This document shows positions 23,996-36,471 of a stretch of DNA of 64,000 nt, one piece after another. A program made the translations under genes and the position numbers. Position 1 is the stretch's first letter, and every line of letters begins with the position of its first letter. Where the stretch lies: contig NC_092096.1 of assembly GCF_045679555.1 (NCBI RefSeq), forward strand, positions 27,275,864 to 27,339,863. The letters run 5' to 3'. Source of the DNA: Salvelinus alpinus (Eukaryota > Chordata > Actinopteri > Salmoniformes > Salmonidae). The notes under the pieces are model-generated. The model made no database searches. It had not been told where the DNA came from and saw nothing but the letters and a program-made list of their open reading frames with translations.

Positions 23996-25597
23996 CAGTG
24001 GGGCAAAAAAGTATTTAGTCAGCCACCAATTGTGCAAGTTCTCCCACTTAAAAAGATGAGAGAGGCCTGTAATTTTCATCATAGGTACACTTCAACTATG
24101 ACAGACAAAATGAGAAAAAAAATCCAGAAAATCACATTGTAGGATTTCTAATGAATTTATTTGCAAATTATGGTGGAAAATAAGTATTTGGTCAATAACA
24201 AAAGTTTCTCAATACTTTGTTATATACCCTTTGTTGGCAATGACAGAGGTCAAACGTTTTCTGTAAGTCTTCACAAGGTTTTCACATACTGTTGCTGGTA
24301 TTTTGGCCCATTCCTCCATGCAGATCTCCTCTAGAGCAGTGATGTTTTGGGGCTGTTGCTGGGCAACACGGACTTTCAACTCCCTCCAAAGATTTTCTAT
24401 GGGGTTGAGATCTGGAGACTGGCTAGGCCACTCCAGGACCTTGAAATGCTTCTTACGAAGCCACTCCTTCGTTGCCCGGGCGGTGTGTTTGGGATCATTG
24501 TCATGCTGAAAGACCAAGCCACGTTTCATCTTCAATGCCCTTGCTGATGGAAGGAGGTGTTCACTCAAAATCTCACGATACATGGCCCCATTCATTCTTT
24601 CCTTTACACGGATCAGTCGTCCTGGTCCCTTTGCAGAAAAACAGCCCCAAAGCATGATGTTTCCACCCCCATGCTTCACAGTAGGTATGGTGTTCTTTGG
24701 ATGCAACTCAGCATTCTTTGTCCTCCAAACACGACGAGTTGAGTTTTTACCAAAAAGTTATATTTTGGTTTCATCTGACCATATGACATTCTCCCAATCT
24801 TCTTCAGGATCATCCAAATGCTCTCTAGCAAACTTCAGACGGGCCTGGACATGTACTGGCTTAAGCAGGAGGACACGTCTGGCACTGCAGGATTTGAGTC
24901 CCTGGCGGCGTAGTGTGTTACTGATGGTAGGCTTTGTTACTTTGGTCCCAGCTCTCTGCAGGTCATTCACTAGGGCCCCCCGTGTGGTTCTGGGATTTTT
25001 ACTCACCGTTCTTGTGATCATTTTGACCCCACGGGGCGAGATCTTGCGTGGAGCCCCAGATCGAGGGAGATTATCAGTGGTCTTGTATGTCTTCCATTTC
25101 CTAATAATTGCTCCCACAGTTGATTTCTTCAAACCAAGCTGCTTACCTATTGCAGATTCAGTCTTCCCAGCCTGGTGCAGGTCTACAATTTTGTTTCTGG
25201 TGTCCTTTGACAGCTCTTTGGTCTTGGCCATAGTGGAGTTTGGAGTGTGATTGTTTGAGGTTGTGGACAGGTGTCTTTTATACTGATAACAAGTTCAAAC
25301 AGGTGCCATTAATACAGGTAACGAGTGGAGGACAGAGGAGCCTCTTAAAGAAGAAGTTACAGGTCTGTGAGAGCCAGAAATATTGCTTGTTTTTAGGTGA
25401 CCAAATACTTATTTTCCACCACAATGTGCAAATAAATTCATTAGAAATCCTACAATGTGATTTTCTGGATTTTCTTTTCTAATTTTGTCTGTCATAGTTG
25501 AAGTGTACCTATGATGAAAATTACAGGCCTCTCTCATCTTTTTAAGTGGGAGAACTTGCACAATTGGTGGCTGACTAAATACTTTTTTGCCCCACTG
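23996..25597 (-). mobile_element. Tc1-like transposon, nearly intact, with ~199-bp TIRs
   Basis: The 1602-bp element starts CAGTGGGGCAAAAAAGTATT, ends with its inverse, and is flanked by TA target duplications at 23994-23995 and 25598-25599. The terminal inverted repeats run 23996-24194 and 25399-25597 and differ at only a handful of positions, which indicates a young insertion. It carries one transposase gene on the minus strand (separate entry). Its terminal sequence differs from the Sleeping Beauty-type elements elsewhere in the window, so it is a distinct Tc1 family. Confidence 0.95.
24209..25231 (-). pseudogene. Tc1 transposase with a single in-frame stop
   Basis: One reading frame of 341 codons runs from ATG (25229-25231) to the terminal stop at 24209, matching the usual ~340-residue Tc1 transposase. 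It is interrupted only by a TAA at codon 158 (24758-24760). The N-terminal part has the paired-like helix-turn-helix region (start [20 protein letters not shown]) and a GAPRK AT-hook-like motif. The DDE triad is complete: Asp153 in WSDETK, Asp244 in QHDNDPKH and Glu279 in NPIENLW. The enzyme would cut and paste the element at TA sites. The stop falls five codons after the first catalytic Asp, so this copy cannot make active enzyme. No frameshift was found by comparing the frames on the two sides of the stop. It is the best preserved transposase here. Confidence 0.93.
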
Positions 25598-25631
25598 TAT
25601 GTAGACCACCTCTGGAGTTCTGCCCCCACTT

Positions 25632-26463
<832 letters not shown>

Positions 26464-26780
26464 AGACTATTGAGATACAGCCATGCTCTCTCTATCTTGT
26501 AATAACTATTGAGATACAGCCATGCTCTCTCTGTCTTGTAATAACTATTGAGATACAGCCCTGCTCTCTCTATCTTATAATGACTATTGAGATACAGCCC
26601 TGCTCTCTCTGTCTTGTAATAACTATTGAGATACAGCCATGCTCTCTCTGTCTTGTAATAACTATTGAGATACAGCCCTGCTCTCTCTGTCTTGTAATAA
26701 CTATTGAGATACAGCCCTGCTCTCTCAATCTTGTAATGACTATTGAGATACAGTCCTGCTCTCTCTGTCTTGTCATGGCT
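26464..26780. repeat. 39-bp minisatellite, ~8 copies
   Basis: The unit is CTATTGAGATACAGCCCTGC followed by TCTCTCTGTCTTGTAATAA. Because 39 is divisible by 3, a repeat-peptide ORF stays open on each strand; these are not taken as genes. Confidence 0.93.
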
Positions 26781-27284
26781 ATTTGGCCAGTGCTTCTGAT
26801 TCCCACTGAAGGCAGAGAGAGATTTACCACCATGCAGAATCACCATGAAATCGGTGGCAGCGGCAAGCTGTGACATGAAAGAAGCCTTTGAATGTGGGGC
26901 TGCATATGCTCGGCCTACTTTTGATGCCATGGAATATGGGGGGAGCTGCTATATTTTCAGGGCTTACCAACTGGCTCCAGCATGGTGAATGTGCATAAGA
27001 TCAACACACACTTGCACCAACACAGAACACACACATAGCTAGTTGTGTATATTATACAGTTGAAGTCGGAAGTTTACATACGCCTTAGCCAAATACATTT
27101 CAACTCAGTTTATCACAATTCCTGACTTTTAATCCTAGTAAAAAATCCCTGTCTTATGTCAGTTAAGATCACCACTTTATTTTAAGAATGTGAAATGTCA
27201 GAATAATAGTAGAGAGAAATATTTCTTTCAGCTTTTATTTCTTTCATCACATTCCCAGTGGGTCAGAAGTTTACATATACTCAA

Positions 27285-28849
27285 TTAGTATTTGGTAGAA
27301 TTGCCTTTAAGTTGTTAAACTTGGGTCAAACATTTCGGGTAGCCTTCCACTGTCACGAATCCCGCTTCCTGAGTCTGTTTTTGCCTGTGTTCTGTCCTGG
27401 AGTGTTTTTTCCGGTGTCCTGGAACGCACCCTGTCTGGTTGCCGGGCGACGTAGCTAGTTGGAGGATCTCTGAGTACCCGCACCTGTATCCCATCAGCTA
27501 TCTGCACACCTGGTCCTGATCATCACCCCTCCACTTCATAAGCGCTGACCTGACATCCATTCCCTGCCGGATCGTTAGCCATGAACAGTATGTTGTGCCA
27601 GCGTATCAGCCTCCAGTTTGATAGAGTTTGTTTTGTTGTTTTGTACATCTTGCTTGCCTTGAACTTACCTCCTTTTTTTCTGTCTACAGTCATTCACCCG
27701 GAACACTCATCCCATCCCTACCTGGTCGTCGGTGACTTCAGTTACTTCCTTGGATCTGCTTACTCAATTCCATCACCTACGCTGCCCGCCCCGCTACTTG
27801 GATTTTTCTATCACTACATTTAAACTTGTAAATAAATACTCACCTTCGTCTTACTCTCCTTGTCCTGGTCTGCTTCTGGGTTCTACTTTAGAGAACCGTG
27901 ACATCCACAAGCTTCCCACAATAAGTTGGGTGAATTTTGGCCCATTCCTCCTGACAGAGCTGGTGGAACTGAGTCAGGTTTGTAGGCCTGCTTGCTCGCA
28001 CACACTTTTTCAGTTCTGCCCACAAATTTTCTATCGGATTGAGGTCAGGGCTTTGTGATGGCCACTCCAATACCTTGACTTTATTGTCCTTAAGCCATTT
28101 TGCCACAACTTTGGAAGTATGCTTGTGGTCATTGTCCATTTGGAAGAACCATTTGTGACCAAGCTTTAACTTCCTGACTGATGTCTTGAGCTGTTGCTTC
28201 AATATATCCACATAATTTTCCTTTCTCATGATGCCATCTATTTTGTGAAGTGCACCAGTCCCTCCTGCAGCAAGGCACCCCCACAACATTATGCTGCCAC
28301 CCCCGTGCTTCACGGTTGGGATGATGTTCTTCAGCTTGCAAGCCTCCACCTTTTTCCTCCAAAAATAACAATGGTCATTATGGCCAAACAGTTTTTGTTT
28401 CATCAGACCAGAGGACATTTCTCCAAAATGTACGATCTTTGTACCCATGTGCAGTTGCAAACCGTAGTCTGGCTTTTTTATGGCGGTTTTGGAGCTTCCT
28501 TGCTGAGCAGCCTTTCAGGTTACGTCGATATAGGACTCGTTTTACTGTGGATATAGATACTTTTGTACCTGTTTCATCCAGCATCTTCACAAGGTCCTTT
28601 GCTGTTGTTCTGGGATTGATTTGCACTTTTCGCACCAAAGTACGTTCATCTCTAGGAGACAGAATGCGTCTCCTTCCTGAGCGGTATGACAGCTGCGTGG
28701 TCCCATGGTGTTTATACTTGTGTACTGTTGTTTGTAAAGATAAACGTGGTACCTTTCAGGCATTTGGAAATTGCTCCCAAGGATGAACCAGACTTGTGGA
28801 GGTCTACAATTTGTTTTCTGAGGTCTTGGCTTTCTTAAGATTTTCCTAT
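27285..28849 (-). pseudogene. Decayed Sleeping Beauty-type transposase
   Basis: Homology to Tc1 transposase runs from the degraded start at about 28849 to the stop at 27285-27287. The expected ATG reads ATA. Frameshifts lie upstream of 28640 and near 28380-28460, and a solo LTR (27351-27903) splits the last ~20 codons. Recognisable blocks are VQINPRTTAKDLVKML, the first catalytic Asp in LWSDETK, QMDNDHKHTSK (second Asp; consensus DPKH altered to DHKH) and [16 protein letters not shown] (catalytic Glu). It is non-functional. Confidence 0.9.
27351..27903. mobile_element. Solo LTR, 553 bp, with 5-bp target duplication
   Basis: The block starts TGTCACGAATCC and ends ACCGTGACA (TG...CA), flanked by TCCAC at 27346-27350 and 27904-27908. 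The sibling element at 49094-52535 shows the empty site (GCCTTCCACAAGCTTCCC), proving the insertion and the duplication. An AATAAA lies near 27831. No internal retroelement genes are present, so this is a solo LTR left by recombination. A 5-bp duplication fits Ty3/gypsy, BEL or retroviral-type elements; I cannot choose between them. Confidence 0.85.
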
Positions 28850-29222
28850 GATGTCAAGCAAAGAGTCACTGAGTTTGAAGGTAGGCATGGAAATACATCC
28901 ATAGGTACACCTCCAATTGACTCAAATGATGTCAATTAGCCTATCAGAAGCTTCTAAAGCCATGACATGATTTTCTGGAATTTTCCAAGCTGTTTAAAGT
29001 GTATGTAAACTTCTGACCCACTGGATTTGTGATACAGTGAATAATAAGTGAAATAATCTGTCTGCAAACAATTGTTAGAAAAATGACTTGTCATGCACAA
29101 AGTAGATGACCTAACCGACTTTCCATAACTATAGTTTGTTAACAAGAAATTTGTGGAGTGGTTGAAAAACGAGTTTTAATGACTCCAACCTAAGTGTAAG
29201 TAAACTTCCGACTTCAACTGTA

Positions 29223-29555
29223 TACACACACACACACACACACTGGCTCACACTCTCTACCACCAGAGAGCTTACCAGCACAACATCCTTCACCAGCCAA
29301 CTGTCCACATTCGGTATGGACTTTGCGTGTGTGACTCTCCCAACACTATTACTTCACATTTGAGTGACAGTCTCATTCAGTGAGTCAGTCCATGTGTCAG
29401 TCAGTCAGTCTCATGGCCGCTGTGCCCTATGGGTGTAAATAGCTTTGGGGGAAGGGTTGAGAAAGGCAGCCTAGTGAATTAATGACAGGGAGGCTTATTG
29501 GTCCGTGCAGACAGGCCCGGCTTGAGTCACTAGGGGGACATCAGTACACGCACAG

Positions 29556-29587
<32 letters not shown>

Positions 29588-29666
29588 TCCACATAGACAC
29601 AAGCATGCACACACACTGTGTGTACCCCCACACACACTCAAAAGCACACATTTGCGCATGCTGGCA

Positions 29667-29736
<70 letters not shown>

Positions 29737-29775
29737 ATACCAGAGAGGGGGAGAGAAGCAGTGAGACAGAGAAGG
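29223..29775. other. Intergenic with short CA repeats
   Basis: No gene seen. It includes interrupted (CA)n at about 29224-29243 and 29564-29586 and a longer (CA)n at 29668-29735. Confidence 0.55.
29668..29735. repeat. (CA)n microsatellite
   Basis: About 33 CA units. Confidence 0.95.
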
Positions 29776-29980
29776 GACATATTGAATGATGTGGAGTGGG
29801 AGAGAGGAAGAGACAGGGGTGAGGAGGAGAGACATATTGAATGAGTGGGAGAGAGGAAGAGACAGGGGTGAGGAGGAGAGACATATTGAATGAGTGGGAG
29901 AGAGGACGAGACAGGGGTGAGGAGGAGAGACATATTGCATGAGTGGGAGAGAGGACGAGACAGGGGTGAGGAGGAGAGAC
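29776..29980. repeat. 49-bp purine-rich minisatellite, ~4 copies
   Basis: The unit GACATATTGAATGAGTGGGA followed by GAGAGGAAGAGACAGGGGTGAGGAGGAGA has period 49; the first copy is slightly longer. Purine-rich sequence continues to about 30130. Confidence 0.9.
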
Positions 29981-30130
29981 AGGCAATACTTATTGACAGA
30001 CGGGAAAGAATGAAGGAGGGATGGGGAGAGGGAGGGGGGTGTTGGACTCGGGAGAGGGGGAGCAGACAGACATGGGGTTAGAGGTAGTGAGAGAAGGGGA
30101 GAGGAGGAGAGAGAGAAAGGGAAACAAAGA

Positions 30131-31215
30131 AAGAAAGAGGGTGACAGAGTAAGATGGCGCCAAGCAGAGGGAGGAATAGAGAGAGTGATTTCCTTCCCTC
30201 TAGAGAAGAACACTGTTCCAGGTGTTGGATAGTTTATTAGTAATCGTGACTAAGGAACTGGCTAAGGTACAGGTCCGGACATGTGTTGTGTTTGGAAACA
30301 ATTGACAGTTCTCTAGTACTGCCGGGCCAAGAGGTCAGGGACGGAGAGGAGGGGATGAATTAGTAGTGTGTGTGTGCGTGCGTGCGTCTGTGTGTGCGTC
30401 TGTGTGTGCGTCTGTGTGTGTGTGCCATACACACACTTTCTTATGGCAGTCCATCGTTGCCAAAGAAAGACGAACAGATAATCAGACAGACAGACACACA
30501 CACACACACACACAAACCGACCTGTCTGCGCAGAGCATAATCCCTATACCTTGTGCCTTGTCAAGCATACAGGCAACGTGTGACCCAAGTTGTAAGAGCA
30601 TGCTGGGTAGAGGTGCTTTTAAAGACTTCGTTTTCACAGAATCCAATAGTCTGTAGAATAGAGGAAGCAGACAAATACCAAACTGCTGTGCTCTGTAACA
30701 ACTTTCAAAAACAGAGTTTTGTTCAGAGAGGCAAACCGACATCAGAATTCCCCTATGCAGCTCACCAAGGACACCATCTGTTTCTGTCAGCCTAAACAAA
30801 GTTGGTTTCCTTTGGTTTTTCACTGCTTTGTTTTTGATATCCTTCTGTGACAGAGGAAGGTGGGTGGGTGTCAAGTGTATAATGTGTCTCTGTTCACGTG
30901 AGCCCATCTATGTTTTAGTGTGTGTACCTACGTGCTCATGTACACGATTTGCCTGTGAGTGTGTGTGTGTGGTTGCTTGTGTGTGTGTGTTTGTGTGCGT
31001 GTGCGTGTGCATGCCCATGTTTGTGTGTGTATGTGAACAATGCCACCAGTTACTCTGGGCGTAAGCCCCTTTGTCCTATGCCTGGCAGGGGAGTGGCAGG
31101 CTACATTACAAAGGAGGGTGTGAGCGGATTCCATTCAGTATGAAGGGAGGAGAGGAGAGGGGGGTGAAGGGGGAGCGGGACAGCCAACCAGATGGCACAG
31201 ACAACAAGAGAAAAG
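30131..31215. other. Intergenic, no gene seen
   Basis: Contains short GT/CA tracts (about 30366-30422, 30486-30513, 30957-31035) but no coding region I can support. Confidence 0.5.
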
Positions 31216-31915
31216 TACCTTCATGTCAACTACCTCCCCTCCTCCCCACCTTCTCTCAACCTCCTCTCCTTCTCTCAACCTCCTCTCCTTCTCTCAACCT
31301 CCCCTCCTTCTCTCCTTCTCTCAACTTCCCCACCTTCTCTCAACCTCCCCTCCTCCTCGCCTTCTCTCAACTTCCCCACCATCTCTCCTTCTCTCATCCT
31401 CCCTCCTTCTCTCAACCCACCCTCCTTCTCTTAACTTTCACGTTTCAAACATATCCCTCTTCCAGTAGTTTGAGCTTTACCTCGCTTGCCTCTCCTCTCT
31501 TCTTTCTCTCCCACTCCCAGCCTCAAGTGATAGAGCTATCACCTTTCTTCTGTAATTTTCTACCCTTTCCTTCTCTCCTCCTTTCATCTCCTCCCCTTTC
31601 CTCTCCTCTCCAGTTTGGAGAATCTAAGGAAAGGGGTTTCCCCCATGTTCACTTCTCTTCTTTCCTCTCTATTCTCTTCTTTCTCCCAAACTTCCAGGGG
31701 GCATATCCACCTCATTTTCCTCACATTCTCCTCTTTTACCCTCCCCTCTCCTCCCTCTTTCCCCCCATAGTTCTTTGATCTGATCAGGAAACACAGTAGC
31801 AGCTGGGGAGCGGTGGAGGGAGAGAGGAGAGAGAGAGAGAGGAGGAGAGAGGGAGAGAGGGAGAGAGGAGTAGTGAGAGGAGAAGAGGGAAGAAGGAGAG
31901 AGATGAGAAGAGAGG
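31216..31915. repeat. Polypyrimidine tract followed by polypurine tract
   Basis: About 550 bp of C/T-rich sequence built from imperfect CCTTCTCTCAACCTCCCCTC units (31216-31775) is followed by about 100 bp of GA-rich sequence (31814-31915). ORFs rich in Ser/Pro/Leu here come from composition. Confidence 0.85.
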
Positions 31916-32153
31916 AGACCCTTACTGACTAGACCATGCCATATCCTGCACCTGTTGAACCAAAACATGTTCTCTCTTATTATTTCTATCTCTTGTTCTA
32001 TCTCTTATCTCTTGTTCAAAAACAACATCTGTTGTCAAAGAGACTGTTGCTCCTGCTGGAGTATTTATCGCACCACTGCCCTGTTAATACTTCTAGCCAG
32101 GTGACGTGTTCGGTGATATTAGCATGCATGTGTGTGTGAGTGCGTGCGCAGAA

Positions 32154-32185
<32 letters not shown>

Positions 32186-32666
32186 GCTGAAAAGGTCAGA
32201 CTCTTCGTGACTCAGGATGAGTCAGAGAAGACAGGAAACTCAGCAGGGTGTATTTTGTCCTGTCGATAACCATTGTTCCCAGAACAGAGAGAGAAGCCAG
32301 GTCTGTGGAGACAACAGTCAATAACTCTGATCTGGGAACAGTGATATCCATATCATTAAGTCACAATGTTGCTAGATATTGAATTACAGGTAAAAATATA
32401 AAGATATACATTTAGAAGAAAAGAGAACAGAGAGAGGGGGAAGAGATGAAACACCTCCAGTCTTTTTGAAACACACATTTACATGAATCACCATGGTGAC
32501 AAATCAATAAATCCCATCCCAACATGAAGAAAGTGTTCTATGTGTGGCGAGACTCATATCCTGTTACTGAGCTGTCAAGTGGAATGGAAAACCTTATTTG
32601 CCTCTTTGTCCAAGGGTGTGTTTGTGATGTGCAGGTAGCTATGTATGGAAAACTACAGTCCTGTGT

Positions 32667-32699
<33 letters not shown>

Positions 32700-33764
32700 A
32701 TGACCTACCCAGCTAACAGATGTTCCTGTGCGGTAAGGTCATGACTTGGCCGTGTGTGTTTGACGTGTGTGTGTTCAAGAGATAGAAATGCCACGTCTAT
32801 AACCCACCCTGCTCTACCCTGTCAGAGGTGCCTCTTACGTAACGGCAAAGTTTACAACGTCGGCAAGTTTTCCATACCATACCGACCCCATTTCACCCCC
32901 CCCCCCCCTTCTCTAACAACAGGTGTGTGTGTGCGTGCGTGTGTGTGTGTGTCCTAGGCAAAGACGCCTTCATTCACTCTTAAGCAACCAGCCAATAGGA
33001 CAACTATATTTGGCAACCATAGATAATACATGTGTTTTTCATTGGTTGAGAATGTTCTAATTCTGTTCTATTTTATTCTGTTTTATTCTATTAGTTTTCG
33101 TTATATTCTACTTGTATTATATTACTAATAATATTATAAGGACTTTTCATATGTTACAGTAAGAGCCTGTGTTATCTTGTCTTTATATCACATCATCTAC
33201 ACATCGTCTATATATCTGTTATATATGTTATAAATGCATCTGTCAGTTTGACTTCCAATCTGACTCGTCAGTCATCTGACTCGTCAGTCATCTAATGTTA
33301 TCATATTACTACGCATCTAAAACACACCCCTCTTCCCAGCGGTTATGACATTGGCATGGAGTCTGGAGTTTACGCGTGGTGGTCTTGGTAAAGGGTAACC
33401 CTTTCTGTGTTGGTCGTTAGGCCTGCTAGCTATCCCTGGATAAGTTTGTGTCTGCTCCACTTACCATTTGGTTCAACCCAGTCTGGTTCTGGCACACTGA
33501 AACGTCAGACTATTGAAACACGTCTAGATCTCAAATAAAAAATAAACTATATAACCAAGAACAAACCAGATCCATGTCAAAAGTTTGAGTTTGGAAGAGA
33601 TATTTAATATAGGAGTGCTACAGAGGTCATGAAATAGGCTTGGAGTGTTCTGGAGCATTTCACCAGCAAATAATCAACTCTGACTAAGAGACGCTAAACA
33701 GTCCAGGGGGCCTACAGGCATTCACCAGAGACGCCTAAAAATGAGGAATCCGAACAAACAGCTA

Positions 33765-33766
<2 letters not shown>
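31916..33766. other. Intergenic, no gene seen
   Basis: Short (GT)n at about 32157-32184 and 32662-32699 and a C run at 32897-32909. The rest is AT-rich, unique-looking sequence without a supported gene. Confidence 0.55.
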
Positions 33767-33833
<67 letters not shown>

Positions 33834-33845
33834 TGTGTGTGTGTG
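33767..33845. repeat. (GT)n microsatellite
   Basis: About 38 GT units with one TTTG interruption near the end. Confidence 0.95.
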
Positions 33846-34308
33846 CGTGTGCATGTGCATGTGTGATAGCGTGCGTGTGTGTGAAAATCCTTCCCTGGAA
33901 GTGAAAGGTAGCTGCAGTAACCTCACCCAGTGGTAACTACAGACTGGAATCCCTCGGGGCTGCAGCTTTACACACACAGAGGGAGAGAACATTACTGGAG
34001 AAACATCTTCTCCAGTGAAGTGTCTCGAAATGAATGTCCCTTTTTGTTCCATTACATTTTTTTAGTGTTTTTAAACTTGTGGGGAATATCACAGTGTTGA
34101 GTTCGGATTTACACTCAGCAGGGGGAGGGTGGATGGAAGGAGGGATGGAGGAAGCAGGGGAGAGGGTGGATGGTTCAGAGAGGGTGGATGGTTCATTGTG
34201 TAATTGGTTATACTAAATCCCCCCAGTCATCTGTCTAAAAGGGGAGGCCAGACAGTGGGTAGTCTAGGGGAGAAGAAGAAACGACTCTATGGAGAACACT
34301 CTCCTCTC

Positions 34309-34584
<276 letters not shown>

Positions 34585-34813
34585 TTCTCCCTCTCCCTAT
34601 GCTTGTTCCTCCATTGTGACTCTATTTACTTCTGTCTAAAACGTGACTACAGAATTCTTCTTACGGTAGCTAATTTGACACTTGTGTGGTTGTGGTTGTT
34701 GAACATGTGTTGTCAATAATGGCACAATTTTTTCCCCCACAGGATCCAATGGAAGAGAGGAGAAAAGAGGAATCTAGGATAGGGGGAGAAAAGCGGAGGT
34801 CCTAATGTTTAAA

Positions 34814-35771
34814 ACCACCAGGAGGACCAGAGGGCTGGTCTATAGCTAACATTGTAGTTATAACACCAGGAGGACCAGAGGACTGGCCTACAGCTAACAT
34901 TGTAGTTATAACACCAGGAGGACCAGAGGGCTGGCCTACAGCTAACATTGTAGTTATAACACCAGGAGGACCAGAGGGCTGGCCTACAGCTAACATTGTA
35001 GTTATAACACCAGGAGGACCAGAGGGCTGGCCTACAGCTAACATTGTAGTTATAACACCAGGAGGACCAGAGGGCTGGCCTACAGCTAACATTGTAGTTA
35101 TAACACCAGGAGGACCAGAGGGCTGGTCTACAGCTAACATTGTAGTTATAACACCAGGAGGACCAGAGGGCTGGCCTACAGCTAACATTGTAGTTATAAC
35201 ACCAGGAGGACCAGAGGGCTGGTCTACAGCTAACATTGTAGTTATAACACCAGGAGGACCAGAGGGCTGGTCTACAGCTATCATTGTAGTTATAACACCA
35301 GGAGGACCAGAGGGCTGGCCTACAGCTAACATTGTAGTTATAACACCAGGAGGACCAGAGGGCTGGTCTACAGCTAACATTGTAGTTATAACACCAGGAG
35401 GACCAGAGGGCTGGCCTACAGCTAACATTGTAGTTATAACACCAGGAGGACCAGAGGGCTGGTCTATAGCTAACATTGTAGTTATAACACCAGGAGGACC
35501 AGAGGGCTGGCCTACAGCTAACATTGTAGTTATAACACCAGGAGGACCAGAGGGCTGGCCTACAGCTAACATTGTAGTTATAACACCAGGAGGACCAGAG
35601 GGCTGGCCTACAGCTAACATTGTAGTTATAACACCAGGAGGACCAGAGGGCTGGCCTACAGCTAACATTGTAGTTATAACACCAGGAGGACCAGAGGGCT
35701 GGCCTACAGCTAACATTGTAGTTATAACACCAGGAGGACCAGAGGACTGGCCTACAGCTAACATTGTAGTT
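34814..35771. repeat. 48-bp minisatellite, ~20 copies
   Basis: The unit CACCAGGAGGACCAGAGGGC followed by TGGCCTACAGCTAACATTGTAGTTATAA repeats almost perfectly; variants are TGGTCTA/TGGCCTA and AGGACTGG. The period is 16 codons, so a 320-codon minus-strand ORF stays open (repeat with QPSGPPGVITTMLAVG). There is no start context, splice sites or flanking coding sequence, so I treat it as a VNTR, not a gene. Confidence 0.95.
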
Positions 35772-36141
35772 GATAGTGTTCAGTGTTGAATAGTGTACAG
35801 ATGAACTATTGATTATTCATGAACTGCACTTTTTCTACCATTATTTATTGTCTGCACTATGTCTCCATTATGTGTTGTTATGTACGCTCAGAGCCTCAAC
35901 CAACATTCCCCCATGGGGAGAATAAAGTAATGATCTTATCTTGTTGAGGTCATTCAAACTCTGGCTTGTTAAGGTAAGGTTTGACACATTCATAAGGTTG
36001 ACACGTGGAGGTTGTGATAGATGGCTGGTGGTAAACCTTGACAAGTTGTTGTTCACATTCACAACATCAGCCTCAAGTGAGAGGTCACTAGGTCAGGGAG
36101 TGGAACTACTTCACCCTTCATGTTCTTCTGGGAAAGAGTGA

Positions 36142-36280
<139 letters not shown>

Positions 36281-36471
36281 AGAGAACAGTGGTATGTGCA
36301 GATATGGTTGAGCAGGTGGGCCTGGGGGGTAATGAGTGATGTTTCAGTCGAAACAAAGCCTAGACAGAGGTTGTGTGTTAGGGTTGAATGATGGGAACCC
36401 CGTTACGAAGATTTACCAAGATTAACCACTCCCTTTTCCCGGGATAAATATCAGCGAAAACCTGTAAGTTA

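Larger units (their letters stand above)
27057..29220 (-). mobile_element. Sleeping Beauty-type Tc1 element A, split by a solo LTR
   Basis: The ends CAGTTGAAGTCGGAAG (27057) and CTTCCGACTTCAACTG (to 29220) are flanked by TA at 27055-27056 and 29221-29222. Inner direct repeats (about 27255-27280 and 28997-29026) give the IR/DR arrangement typical of salmonid Tc1 elements. Without the nested LTR the element is about 1.6 kb. Its transposase lies on the minus strand and is decayed. Confidence 0.95.

Noticed and set aside
24303-25250. + strand ORFs across the Tc1 element
   Set aside because: Antisense shadows of the minus-strand transposase.
34802-35764. 320-codon minus-strand ORF resembling a Gly/Pro repeat protein
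   Set aside because: Wholly made of a 48-bp minisatellite; the period being a multiple of three explains the open frame.
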